From: Rhizodiscina lignyota
Lineage: Eukaryota; Ascomycota; Dothideomycetes; Aulographales; Rhizodiscinaceae
NCBI GenBank assembly: GCA_010015805.1
Contig: ML978123.1
Location: 2,108,001-2,172,000 of the forward strand
Direction of reading: 5' to 3'
Length of the DNA stretch: 64,000 nucleotides
The stretch's first letter is position 1. Every line of letters starts with the position of its first letter. The notes beneath the pieces are model-generated. The model was given only the letters and a program-made list of their open reading frames with translations, made no database searches and was not told the origin of the DNA. This document shows positions 21,583-32,865 of the stretch, in pieces. Position numbers and translations under genes: made by a program.

Positions 21583-23124
21583 CTAAAATAGTAATATCGA
21601 ACAACCACCAGTAGCAAGCATTGCTATTACCCAAGCCATTGCTAGCCCAAATGATGCTCCCGGATGCCGGAGCGCCGCCGCTGCAGACGATGATCCAGAC
21701 GCTGCAGCGGGAGCATCGGTTGGATCAGCCTCGTCTGCTTGCGCAGCGACCACATTCGCGGTAGACACCACGGGTCGCAGCGCAGGCGTCGGTGTTATCA
21801 GGAAGCCTTCAGTGTCATATGACTTCGACATGGTGTCCCAACCAGCCGGAACAGTCACGACGGTTTCGAAGCCTTGTTGATTGTATGTTGTGATTCGTTC
21901 ATACCCCCCAGAGGATGAGGGCAAAGCCTGCGCTGAGGCTTGCGGCGAAGAGGTAGATGGCACGGGCGGGGAGGTGGACTAGTAGATGAAAAGTCAGCAG
22001 TGTTCAGATAAACAAATAGTGGGAAATGAGGGATAGGGGAGGTTCTTACTCACAGGGGCCGAGGACGGCGGGATGACTTTTCCTGAGTCTGAGACCGTCC
22101 AGCCGCTGGGCAATCCAGGATAGTTGCTGTAGGTCGGAGATGCAGATGCAGAAAGCGTTGTCGCATACGGAACCCATGGGTAGACAGTTGGTGTAACCCA
22201 GGTGGAGGAAGGATCTTTGTGTGTCCCATCAAACGGTATTGGCTGCCCACTCGACGTAGAGGTCACAGCTGGAGCAGCAGTATCGACCGAAGTTCCGCCT
22301 CCAGAGTTGACGCTTCCACCAACTGCCTGAATGTCCTGCCAATTCCCACTATTGCCGTTATAAACGTACGACGTTCCTGTGGAATAGTCGGCAGCCGTAA
22401 TGGACTTGACTTGCATTGTGAAAGGTCCCTGCGAGTAATCCGTAGGGCCACGGGCCCACTCGATAGTGCCTTCAGCGTTTGATGGATCACCTCCGCTCCA
22501 GGATCCAACTTTGATCTGGCACGGCGTTTGTGGGTACTGATTAGATTCAGCAGTGTCCGGAGTCAGAACTCGGACAGTCTGTCCGTTAATCTGCCACACG
22601 ATCTGATCTGCTGTCCACTCGATGGTGTATGTGATGAAGTCGGCTTGGTTGTTTGGGTCAGAGTGAAATGCTCCGCGGTTGTAGGTGACTGTTTGACCCT
22701 TGCCAAAGTAGTTGCTCTGGACTTCGGAATCATCAGCACCAAGCCATTCCCAGTCAATCTCATCGAGATCGTCAGATTGTAGGATAAAGCTGCTGACGAT
22801 ACCCGCGCCTGGTGCCGCTTTCAGTACGACGTCGACTTTGCCGAACATGAGGTACCATTTCGATGTGAGTTGAGGTGCGTCGCCGGATTTTGCAACTGTA
22901 AATGAGACGCCATTCGAATCATACGTCGGACTGCCCTGAGGTGTGAAACTGTCGGATTGACCTTGCGTAAAGTCGATGGTGACGGTCTTGCCTAACGCAG
23001 AGTCTGCGGGACAGCCACTCTGGGTGAGAGGATTGCAGTTGCTGTATGTCTGCGCTGCGGTCGATGTGAGGAGGAGTGCGATGGTGGATAGAACGCTCCA
23101 GGAGGAAGATCGTGAATGCTTCAT
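21583..23124 (-). CDS. CRH-type GH16 glucan-chitin transglycosylase, GPI-type
   Basis: Crosslinks chitin to beta-glucan in the cell wall (Crh1/Utr2 family). Exons 23124-22054 and 21978-21583 give 488 residues. A signal peptide ends near residue 25, and a Cys pair follows (SNCNPLTQSGCPA). The GH16 domain has the catalytic motif DEIDWEWLG with Glu122, Asp124 and Glu126. The conserved NYFGKGQTVTYNRG and EWARGPTDYSQGPF stretches mark the CRH subfamily. A long Ser/Thr/Pro-rich stalk leads to a hydrophobic C-terminus (SFGLAMAWVIAMLATGGCSILLF) preceded by small residues, as expected for a GPI anchor. The start was set at MKHSRSSS because the upstream in-frame residues would bury the signal peptide. 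Confidence 0.94.
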
Positions 23125-23792
23125 GGTGATATCAATATGAACAAGAATGAATAACAAGAGAGACACTCCACGACCCCAATTCTCAACAACCAGCTTCCCC
23201 GTTCTAGGCTTTACAAAGAGCAAGGGCTCGAGCAGACTAATTAATCGGCAAACACTTGCTGAAGGCCAAGACCAGAGTTAGTGAGATGGAGAGGTTAGCA
23301 ACGGGAAGGTGCAGCTCGTGGATATTTGAAGGAGCTTTTCACGCTCCAGCCATCGCGAATTGGACAATGAAAATCCATACGTCAAGCGCGTCCAATGCGC
23401 ATGGATGGAGGCCGGAGCTTAGAGGCTTGACCCTGCATGCGGCTGGGTGTGTTACGTGGCATGGCAAATGTTGCGTTGCTGGTTCGTCCGCAATTCAGAA
23501 GGTTGGTTGAGACGATAAAAGAGGCTGGTGTCGTGTTGTCTTTGAGGCTGGCAGGGGAACGGGGCGAATTGCCGGGGTTCTCCCGGGGCCTAGTCCTAGC
23601 TGGTGCTAGCGTATCTTCTAACCGCACAGACCTCATGGAACCTTGACTTAGAAAATCGGGAGAACAGTCATGACTCCGCAAATGGAAAATGTAAATGCCA
23701 AGGCACAATCCATTGAACGTTATATCACGTCGTCTGCCCAAAATAATATACTGCTATCTTAGGGATAACCAATTCTCCAATTTCTCTAGGCC
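23125..23792. promoter_or_regulatory. Bidirectional promoter between GH16 and PRO2
   Basis: 668 nt between divergent start codons. It carries an ATGACTC element near the PRO2 side (see separate entry). No coding signal was accepted here. Confidence 0.5.
23671..23676 (+). promoter_or_regulatory. GCN4/CPC1-type site upstream of PRO2
   Basis: TGACTC in the context ATGACTCC, one base off the ATGACTCA core bound by the general amino acid control factor (Gcn4/CPC1/CpcA). It lies about 117 nt before the start codon of a proline biosynthesis gene, where such control is known in fungi. Confidence 0.4.
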
Positions 23793-25384
23793 ATGTCCCT
23801 GAACAACGCATCTGCTGAAGAAGCTGCGACGGCAGCGCAGCTTGCTTCTCGCAGACTCGCCGTCCTCTCGGAGGAGGAGAGAAATGAAGGACTAATCGCC
23901 ATACATGATGCGCTGGCTTCTCACATGTCCGATATTCTTGCGGCAAATAAGCAAGATATGGCTGTGGCAAACGAAGCAGCGCAAGCAGGGACACTAAGCC
24001 AAAGCTTGGTGAAGAGGCTGGACCTCTCGCGCCCAGGAAAATATGAGGATATGTTACAGGGGATTATGCAAGTGAAAGATCTTCCTGATCCTCGTACGTC
24101 TTTCCTCTAGATATTTTACATCTTTACCATTCTCCTTCATGCATAGAAGCCTAATTTTTTGAATGCAGTGGGCATCGTGGCATCACGCACGCTACTCGAC
24201 GACGGTCTTCAGTTAGAAAGACGGTCTTGTCCGATTGGAGTACTTCTCATCATCTTCGAAGCGAGACCAGAAGTCATTGCAAACATCGCATCATTAGCCA
24301 TAAAATCCGGAAACGCGGCGATCCTGAAAGGTATGCTCGTTTTTAAGATAGTGATCTTACCAATGCATCTAACATGTCACCAGGCGGAAAAGAGTCGACA
24401 GAATCATTCAGAGCAATCGCAAAGGTCATTGCTAAGGCCTTAGAAAGTACTGCTGTCCCAAACGATGCTATTCAACTCGTTACGAGTCGAGCAGAAGTGC
24501 AACCTCTACTGCAACTGGACCGTTATGTCGATCTGGTTATTCCGAGGGGTGGCAACGAACTTGTACGGAGTATCAAAGCCTCTACTCAGATCCCAGTTTT
24601 AGGACATGCGGATGGCCTCTGCACAACGTATCTCCGCAATGACTGCGATCCAGCACTTGCTACGAGAGTCATAATAGATGCAAAATGCAGCTATGCTGCA
24701 GCATGCAATGCTCTAGAGACTTTACTTGTTGACGAAGAAGCAGTGAAACAAATTTTACCTGCTGTAGCAAAGGCTTTGTTGGAGAGAGATGTCACCCTTT
24801 TATGCGATGATTTTTCGAAGGCCTCTATAGTGGCTGAATTAGGGTCAAATCCGCTCATTCAAGACGTTGCCGACAAGGATTACAGCACAGAGTTTCTTGA
24901 TCTCAAGCTCGCTATCAAGACAATCCCGGCCAGCGATCCAGAAAAAGCTCTCGATTTCGCCATCACACACATCAATAAATATTCTTCGCATCACACAGAT
25001 GCCATCCTCACAGCTGACGAGAAAGCTGCACAGTACTTCATGGATGGCGTAGACAGTGCAGGCGTCTATTGGAATGCCAGCACAAGATTCGCAGATGGTC
25101 AGCGGTATGGCTTTGGCACGGAGGTTGGGATTAGTACGAACAAAATCCATGCTCGCGGTCCGGTTGGGCTTGAGGGCCTGACCATTTACAAATGGTTGAT
25201 ACGTGGCGATGGCCAGATATCTGGTGAGTATGGTGAAGGGAAGGCGAAACATTTCAAGCATCAGAAGCTTCCACTGGCTCCGGTCGATGACGAACGAGTA
25301 GCGAGAACGGAAGATGAGCTTGAGGTCCTTCGACAATTCCGCCTTCAGAAGCCCAAGCATACCAATGGCGTCAACGGCTATTGA
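23793..25384 (+). CDS. PRO2: Gamma-glutamyl phosphate reductase
   Basis: Second step of proline synthesis: NADPH-dependent reduction of gamma-glutamyl phosphate to the semialdehyde. Exons 23793-24093, 24169-24330 and 24384-25384 give 487 residues. Family motifs are [32 protein letters not shown], and [13 protein letters not shown], which holds the catalytic Cys234. [21 protein letters not shown] near the C-terminus is the signature region. The C-terminal tail ([11 protein letters not shown]) is longer than in yeast. A CPC1-type element upstream fits amino acid starvation control. The protein belongs to the aldehyde dehydrogenase superfamily and acts in the cytosol. Confidence 0.96.
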
Positions 25385-26262
25385 TCTCCAAATTCGAGCA
25401 ATTCATCAAATGTGGAGTTCTGGCGCTCTGCAACAAATTCGGACCAAAAGTGTAAGCATATTAGCGGGTCACTGGAACTGTTAGACGATTATGATATGAA
25501 GTTAGTGAATATTCATTAAAAGTTGGTAATCGAAGGAAGCATCGCATATGCTAATGTAATACATGTACTGTCTTCCGAGGCAGTTGGACTGATATCAGAA
25601 ATGGTGTCAACTCTAGAAACCCCTCTTCTTCTCTACTCAGACGAGCGACCAGGTAATGCCTTCATTTCTTGGCACAATTCCCGCTTGAGTGTATAAGTGT
25701 GCATTTAAAATACAGCAGCCCCTCTTTTGCTGTCCCCATATTGGCTTTTGAAAGCTACTGTCGAAATAGTGGGCGCACATAGTACCATAGTCACTGATGT
25801 CTTGACACATAATTGTTGCTATGGTACAGCGATGATAATTATCGTGCATTGCCCTTTCGTCAATGAGATGGTGAGATTGCCCCATTTCGCATAATGCTCA
25901 GTCTAGTGCTGCTTTTGGCCCATGACATCTAGGGCTTCTTCCGTATTGATAAAAGCATTTCAATAACGATCCTCTGGACGATCTTCTCTTGTATGCCTTT
26001 GTCCATCATTGAATCAGTATTGACAATTGAGCTGGTAGGAGAATCTACCCATCCAGCAATGTACCGAAGTCCCACCAGTCTGCAGCACAATGAATGCTTC
26101 GCCTTCCACTACTATCGGAGCATGATACAACTTGTCACGCTGCGACCAGTCCTCCTGAAGCAGTCAACTGATTTGCTCAAGTGGGCAGTCGCACCAAAAA
26201 AGCATCTCGTGCGAAAGACGTATCCCAATTTATATACTCTTTGTTCGAACACCACCCTTATT
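25385..26262. other. Convergent intergenic region
   Basis: 878 nt between the PRO2 and SRP14 stops, AT-rich, longer than expected for two 3' flanks. Short ORFs only; nothing recognised. Confidence 0.55.
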
Positions 26263-26792
26263 TCAGCCTTTCTTATCCCCATCTGCTGCGCCGCTACCTT
26301 TCTTCTTCTTCGCCTTGTCCCTCTTTCTCTTGCTCCGGTCGCGCTTCTTCAGCGCCTGCATTCCACCTTTGCAAACGTCCGCGTATCGTATGTAGAAACC
26401 TTCTAATGCGTCCGGCTGGACAATTGTGGATAGCTTGATCTTGGAAGCTTTCTCATCCTTCCATTTTCCATTTGATGCACGGATAATGACGGGTAATGGG
26501 GATTCTGGATGCAGGTCGCGAAGCGGGTCATCAGGCGTTGTGGTCGGAGTGGAGGCTAGAGAGGGTGTATCGTAGTTCACTTGTAGATCTCATCAGACAC
26601 TTTGTTTGTCAAATATTGGGATATTCGTACATCGTTTCTGGGTGAGAAATATGGAACCTTTTCCGGCCTGTCGATTTGCTTCGAATAGCTCACCGAGCTT
26701 GGTGAAGAACTTGTGATTTCATTAGCCTAATCCTGACATTATCTGAAGTGATAAGTAGGCACCTCGTCGTGACTTAGATGAGATGACGACAT
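26263..26792 (-). CDS. SRP14: Signal recognition particle subunit SRP14
   Basis: Part of the Alu domain of the signal recognition particle, which slows translation until the ribosome docks at the ER. Exons 26792-26763, 26709-26631 and 26579-26263 give 141 residues. The first exon encodes only ten residues (MSSSHLSHDE). Exon 2 has FFTKLGELFEANR and GSIFLTQKR, and exon 3 continues LNYD, the typical SRP14 core. VIIRASNGK and GFYIRYADVCKGGMQALKKR follow. The C-terminal tail is a Lys/Arg run that fits RNA binding. Introns are GT-AG and frame-restoring. It is divergent from SGD1. Confidence 0.92.
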
Positions 26793-27132
26793 CTGTGCTG
26801 TGATTTAAAGGGAGTTATCCTGATGAAAATGTAAACGTAAAGTTGATATACCAACCTATCGAAGTGCGGTGGAGTCTCGGCAATTGCCGAACGAACGGTG
26901 TTCTTTAGCAAAAATTTGTGGCCACCGCCATCATTGTGAATAAAATTTTCGAAGTCCACGAAACCTTCGGAAACAAAAGTGGTTTTGAAAAAGATACTTT
27001 ATCTGCAAAGAAGCTGAAGGTCCTGTTCCTTTGCATTGGAGCACTGCGGCCCCAGGTCTATAATGCACTTCAACGAACGGAATCCTCACGAGCGTACATC
27101 AATGAGGTATTTTGCGGGAAATCGATGATAGA
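26793..27132. promoter_or_regulatory. Bidirectional promoter between SRP14 and SGD1
   Basis: 340 nt between divergent starts. An in-frame open stretch (26918-27136) exists here but has no recognisable homology and is more likely leader sequence. Confidence 0.5.
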
Positions 27133-29757
27133 ATGAGGACTATGAAGGTACCAAAACTGCCCAAGCAGCTGTTGGAGCAGATCGGAGAAGGTAGCGACGG
27201 AGGCGCAAATGGAGGCGGAAGGTCCAAACGATTTGGCCAAAAGAGTCGAAAAGAACGTCGAAAGGCCGAAAGAAATCAGAAGAGTGTACAGAGACCACAT
27301 TCCGCACAGTTCCGACCACCTCGTGGTGGGCATGAGATGGAGCTTAATAGCTCTGAGGATGAGCCTAGTCTCAAGCCCACACGGCATTCGAAGGAAGAAC
27401 CACCCAAACGCAACGGCCCTACAGATATGCCAAAATCAGCTCTCAAGAAGAGTAAAAGCCGCCCTTCATCTAATTCCGAAGATTCAATTCCAAAGGCTCA
27501 GGCTACAGGCCATCACATTTCCCGCGCAGCTAGGGACAGACTGGATCAGGACGACGCAGAGATTGCTGCCCTGGAAAGGAGGCTCGGCATGAAAGGAAAG
27601 ACGAAAAATTCCCAGTCTTTAAAAGATGATGGATTGGACTTTCTGCTTGATGATCTGTCTGATGGCTCTGCTTCGGATGGTGAGCCTGGAAGCAAGCGAA
27701 AGAGGGAGGAGTACGACGAGTTTATAAAGAGTAAACGGCAGCGCAGCAAAGAATCGCCTTCCCATGGGACTAATGCGGACAGTGGGTTGTCTGATTCTGA
27801 TGACGATGCGGACGATGCTCTTGATGACGTGGATGAGTCCGATAAACTCTCCAGCAATGAAGAAGACGATATTGCATTCGAAGGCTTTTCCTCAGAGGCT
27901 TCAGAGGAGGCAACGCCGAAGCCCAAGAAGCGCGAAAACCCATATGTACCACCGGTCCCTACAGACGGCCCATCAGCCAGGAAGTATATACCACCATCTA
28001 TGCGTGAACCTGCAAATTCAGATTTGGAGTCCATGTCCCAACTACGACGGCAGGTTCAAGGTCTGCTTAATCGACTCTCAGAAGCCAACCTTACGACTAT
28101 CCTGCGAGACATAGAGGGACTCTATCAAAAGAACCCACGACAATATGTGACGTCGGCGGCAATCGATCTCCTCCTCGGGCTGCTTGCTGATAGAACACGA
28201 CTGAACGATACATTTCTGGTTCTACATGCCGGATTCATCGCGGCAATGTACAAAGTCGTTGGGATCGAATTTGGGGCCCAAGTCCTTGAGCGACTAACCA
28301 TGGAATTGGAGAACAGTTATGCAACTGATCAGGATATCCAATCTGGCAGCAAGGTCTCCTCGAACCTTGTTTCTCTATTGGCCATCCTCTATACTTTCCA
28401 AGTCGTTGGGAGCACGCTAATCTTTGATTACATACGTCTCTATCTCCAGAGGGTCTCTGAGATAAATACTGAATTGCTTTTGTTGATCGTGAGGAGTATG
28501 TATTGCTACCATGATAGTAAACTTTGGCTTACCTCCGTCAGATTGCGGACCTCAGCTACGTCAAGATGATCCATCATCTTTGAAAGACATTGTCATTCTT
28601 CTGCAAAATGCGGTTCACGAGGCGGGAGAGGCAAATCTATCCGTGCGGGCCAAATTCATGATGGAAACGGTTAACAATCTCAAAAATAACCGCTCAAAAG
28701 GAGCTAGTTCGTCTGCAGTGATAGCTGAGCATGTAGTGCGGATGAAGAAAATCCTCGGATCTCTCAATACACGTTCGACTCGGGCAAGCGAGCCTCTGCG
28801 CATTGGATTGAACGATATCCGAAACAGAGAGAAGACTGGGAAGTGGTGGCTCGTCGGCGCAAGCTGGAAAGGGCAGGATGACAAGGCAGTCGCTCACAGA
28901 GATCCTCAGGAGTTAAAAGGCGTTGAGAACCTCGACATAGGCGACGACCTGGGAGACAACGAGACGACAACACTCTTGCAGCTCGCAAAGGAGCAAAGGA
29001 TGAATACCGAGATTCGACGAGCGATCTTCATCTCTATCATGTCTGCTTCTGACTACAAAGATGCGCATGTTCGACTATTAAAACTCCATCTGAAGAAGGC
29101 GCAGGAATTAGAGATCCCTCGGGTGCTTCTGCAGTGTGCGGGTGCCGAACAGAGTTACAACCCGTACTACACCTCGATTGCGAAGAAGTTATGTACCGAC
29201 CGGAAGCTGAAAATGGCTTTTCAATTCAGTTTGTGGGATCTGTTCAAAAGAATGGGCGAGCGATTTGGAGATAATGAGGGGGAATTTCTGGACAGTGATG
29301 ATGAGGAGGACGCGCTTAAGATGCATCAACTTGTTAATTTCGGAAAGATGTATGGGGCTCTCATCGCAACCGACAGTCTTTCAGTTGCCGTATTGAAGGT
29401 ATTCTATCTTGGGACCATAAGCATGGTGGACCTCGCTAACTAGTTCAGAATCTCAACTTTGCCTATCTCCGGCCGAAGACGCAAGCCTTTCTTGAAGTTT
29501 TGTTCACTACGACAATTCTGGAGACACTGAGGCGGTCTAAACACGGCAGAGATGATCACGCTGTTGTCCACATTTTCGACTCTGCGGCCGCTACACCTCA
29601 GGTCCTACTTGGATTACAGCTATTCTTTCAGCACCTTTTGGGTAATGATGTTGAGGTTGCCAAAAGCAAACACGAGGGGAACACGGTGCGATGGGGGTTT
29701 CAGGTTGCAAAGGACGCGCTCACAAGACTTCAAGTAGCGAGTAACATTGAAGGTTGA
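27133..29757 (+). CDS. SGD1: Nucleolar MIF4G/MA3 protein Sgd1 (NOM1)
   Basis: A nucleolar protein needed for 18S rRNA maturation. Exons 27133-28495, 28542-29398 and 29449-29757 give 842 residues. The N-terminal third is charged and Ser-rich with KSRKERRKAERNQK, then acidic clusters. The MIF4G domain starts about residue 300 (LRRQVQGLLNRLSEANL) and includes LLLGLLADRTRLNDTF. LIVRNCGPQLRQDDPSSLKD is rebuilt exactly across intron 1. The MA3 domain spans about 605-725 (RRAIFISIMSASDYKDAHVR). The start is the first in-frame ATG; a second ATG nine bases on is also possible. The stop lies only 36 nt from the stop of the convergent glyoxalase-fold gene, so the 3' UTRs must overlap. Confidence 0.93.
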
Positions 29758-29793
29758 ACTGAAGAGACTCTATTGCTGTACGGGATATTCCGC

Positions 29794-30369
29794 TCATTTG
29801 TAGTTTGATATCCTACACTCGTAAGCTACTCGTCGACAGAAACAGAGGGCATCAGCTTACTCGACCAGGTTCAAATCAGGGTCTCGCACATATACGCTCC
29901 TTATGACACCTCGAGCCCCAGTTCTATCCACGACCTGTCCGCCCTCGAGGACCTTTTTAGCTAGACGTTAGCGCCTGGACGCGGAGGCTCTCTATGGTGA
30001 CATACATCAACCTTGTCTGCTTTGAGAGCCTTTAGAACATCCTCTACTGGATCGTCGGTGATAAAGCACAAATCCGCGCTTCCAGGCATGACATTTTGGG
30101 CTTTTGGTTCGAACTCCTTGCCGTGTTGGTGGAGATTGATCTTTTGAGATCCGAATAGCAGGGCATGACTATCCGAGTGAGATCCGAAGTAGACACTCTA
30201 GAAGTTGGAATGTCCATAAAACTTACCGCTCAATGCCTGGATCTTTCGACGAGGTGAAGACGTCGTGTTTCATGCCGAGCCATTTGGTATAGAACTCAAC
30301 CGTTGCAGGAATAGACTTGCAAGTGAGCACAACATGATCAATTGACTTCACCACGCATGCTGCTGCCAT
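29794..30369 (-). CDS. Glyoxalase/bleomycin-resistance (VOC) family protein
   Basis: A 138-residue metal-dependent VOC-fold protein from exons 30369-30227, 30168-30006, 29952-29861 and 29812-29794. The first beta-alpha-beta unit is IDHVVLTCKSIPATVEFYTKWLGM. The joined codons then give RHALLFGSQKINLHQHG, and the end is RSVYVRDPDLNLVEISNYK. The last exon is only 19 nt, yet it supplies the EISNYK strand that closes the fold; stopping at the unspliced TAA after NLVE would lose it. The GCTAAC branch site in intron 3 supports the acceptor at 29953. Close relatives include GLOD5-like proteins of unknown substrate, so no reaction is assigned. Confidence 0.88.
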
Positions 30370-30569
30370 ATTGTCGAGGTGTGAACCTGTTTGATGCTTC
30401 GAGATTCTATATTGAGATTTCGTATATCCAGAAGACCTCCGAGATCGCACAGTTTGCACTGCTTATGTATGAGCTGGGGCCAATAGCATGTGCGGCCACA
30501 TATCAAAAAGACTTCATGTACCTCCGAATATGTTCCAACAGATGAGTTAACCGAAGTATCCGTGTCAAG

Positions 30570-31636
30570 ATGGATGTAGCAAAGCAATTAAACCTTCCAG
30601 ACCTTTATTCAGCAAATGGGCTAGTGGCCGTGATTACAGGCGGAGGCACTGGTTCGTACCTGAAAATCCTCGGAACGTTCCCCGCAATTTTCGAGCTTTG
30701 CTAATCTAAGCTTTTCATGTTGCTAGGCATCGGCCTAGCATTTGCTTCTGCTCTGTGCCAAACTAATGCAAAGAAAATCTTCATCCTTGGGCGAAGATTG
30801 ACAACGCTTCAAGATGCCGCAAAGTCACTGGATCCAAACGGGAATGTTATCGTCCCCATACAATGTGATGTCACCGATCAAGAATCAGTCACAAAGGCTG
30901 CTAAGCTCGTTGAAGATGAAGTGGGATATGTCGACGTCTTGATTAACAATTCAGGCGTTACTGGACCGGATCATAAAGGTATATATGCAGCGCAGAATGT
31001 CGAGGAACTGCAAAAGGTCATGCTCAACGACTGGGGAAACTGGCCCACAGCAATGGCAACGAATGTGACTGCTGTTGTTGGTGTCAGTGCGGCTTTCCTC
31101 CTCCTCTTGGACAAAGGCAATGTCCGGAGAGGGTTCGAAAGCAAGAAACTTCAGCCCGACGGAGAAGCCAGACAGCGAAATATGCATATTGCGGCCGAAG
31201 ATGTCGAAGAGAGCGATTTGCGGACCAGCCAGATCATTACCATTTCGAGCATATCGGGCTTCAATCGGCATGTCACTGCTGGCATGGCATACACAGGAAG
31301 CAAAGCTGCGGCTATCCTCATCGGGAAGAGTATGGCGACATTTCTTGCACCGTACGGCATCCGAAGCAATGTCATTTGCCCTGGACGTACGTGTGCCACT
31401 GGCTTCGTTTAGGAGACATCCGTGAAAGCTAATCGTCAGCAGTATATCCTTCCGAGATAGCTGGTGGGCAGGAAGGCTCTTTTCCTGTCAACTCTGTCCC
31501 CGCTGGCAGAAAGGGAAATTTCGAGGAAATGGCAGGCTGTATCCTTCATCTGGTTGGCAAAAGCGGCGCATACCTCAACGGTACTGTGCAGATTACGGAT
31601 GGAGGTAGACTCAGTGTCTTTCAGGGCACTTTTTGA
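30570..31636 (+). CDS. Short-chain dehydrogenase/reductase
   Basis: Exons 30570-30651, 30727-31386 and 31443-31636 give 311 residues of a classical SDR. The nucleotide-binding motif GGGTGIG is completed across intron 1. The CDVTD and NNSGVTG motifs follow. The catalytic Ser is in ISSISGF and the YxxxK pair in AYTGSKAA. The C-terminal PGLYPSEI, joined across intron 2, and QITDGGRLSV are typical of fungal oxidoreductases related to rhamnolipid or sorbitol-type SDRs. An extended loop (KKLQPDGEARQRN) lies between strands. The substrate cannot be told. It lies upstream of a secreted protein and an FAD monooxygenase; a pathway link is not shown. Confidence 0.9.
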
Positions 31637-31994
31637 AAGCGTTTTACTCGGTGAAGAGATACCACTCAATTAGAGAAGTTCATGCGATAGGCGGACACTT
31701 GGATCTGGTTTCCATATATACACACTCCGACCCTAGCCTCATTTCCCTCTCTCCCAGACTGAAAATTGTATACTTGACATATCTCAAAAATTGCTTGACA
31801 AGCCACACAGGAGAATTTCTATCAACGACAAAGCACTTGGATGTGCGAGTGGGTGAAACAATATCTGACGAGGCAAGATTTGATAGAGGAAAGACTCGAA
31901 ACAACAAGCTTAATAGACGAATGATATGTACTGAATTCGATGTCAGCGCGAGGATACGCCGCACGCACAGAATGTGGCTCCGAGAATTGCTCAC

Positions 31995-32865
31995 CTAGCC
32001 TGAACCACAAACCGCTGATGCCACACCGAAAAAGCCACCTGCAACACCATTAACCGCACCAGCTACAGCACCAAGCACGCTTGTGGCCAGACAGAGATCT
32101 AATAGCATAAAGTCAGCCAGGAATTCTACAACATTACTAACCGAAGGTCTCAAACATGATGGAGAGAGAAGATTAAGAATACGAAAGAAACGACCCTCAA
32201 CTGGAGTAGTGCATACCTTCATTTTTCTCTAGTTCAACGTTAATTATGATTTCGTCTTGCATGTTGTTCCCGTTGAAGCGGCTGATGTGGATGTAGTTGG
32301 GAAACTTGGACATCTTGCAAATGCCCACAACGTCACCTTGAAACCCGTTCTGACGCCACCGGCGCTCTTCAGGTACGGCCGACTTTGGGTTGACAGTAGC
32401 CATTACGGCATCATTGTATGCCTCTTTCGAATTCTTGGCGTGCCATGCTCCCTCGACTGTGACTTTGATGCCTGTCGGAACGGGTGCACCACCGCCATCG
32501 GTCCAATCCACATCCCTCGAGTAGTCTGATCCGCCGTCGCAGCCGCTTTCGGTACACAGCTTCTCGATAGCTCCATTGAGAGTTTTACGGATTGAAGCGT
32601 CGCAACCATAATCGATCTGGGTCTTGCCGAGGATCACATCTGTTGTCGTGCTGTCGCGCTTAGATAGACCACTGAATCGGGATTTGTAGTCTTCGCTGCC
32701 CGGCTCCATGCCAAGTTTGAACCTGTAAACGATCGATCCGTCTTCTACAACGGCCTCGCAATTAGATGTAGGGCCGCATCTCTCGGGACGCTCTGTAGCT
32801 AATTCTGGCGCTGGCGCTGCAAGAACAGCAGCTAACAATGGTAGAGTGAACAGAATATTCTTCAT
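31995..32865 (-). CDS. Small secreted effector-like protein
   Basis: Exon 32865-32217, and a proposed second exon 32098-31995, give about 250 residues. A signal peptide (MKNILFTLPLLAAVLAAPAPE) is followed by a soluble region with six Cys in close pairs (RCGPTSNC, YGC, LCTESGC, GIC). If the intron is not removed, translation stops after GMHYSS at 222 residues. The intron begins GTATGC, has a CTGAC branch site and ends TTAG. Splicing adds a Gly/Ala/Val-rich hydrophobic tail with two more Cys, ending AVCGSG. A nearer acceptor after GTTGTAG would add a few more residues. I know no family. Size, Cys pattern and signal peptide make it effector-like; that is inference. Confidence 0.7.

Noticed and set aside
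29860-29885. tRNA B-box-like GGTTCAAATC
   Set aside because: It is the reverse complement of codons for the DPDLNLV strand of the VOC protein, and no acceptor stem or A box is found around it.
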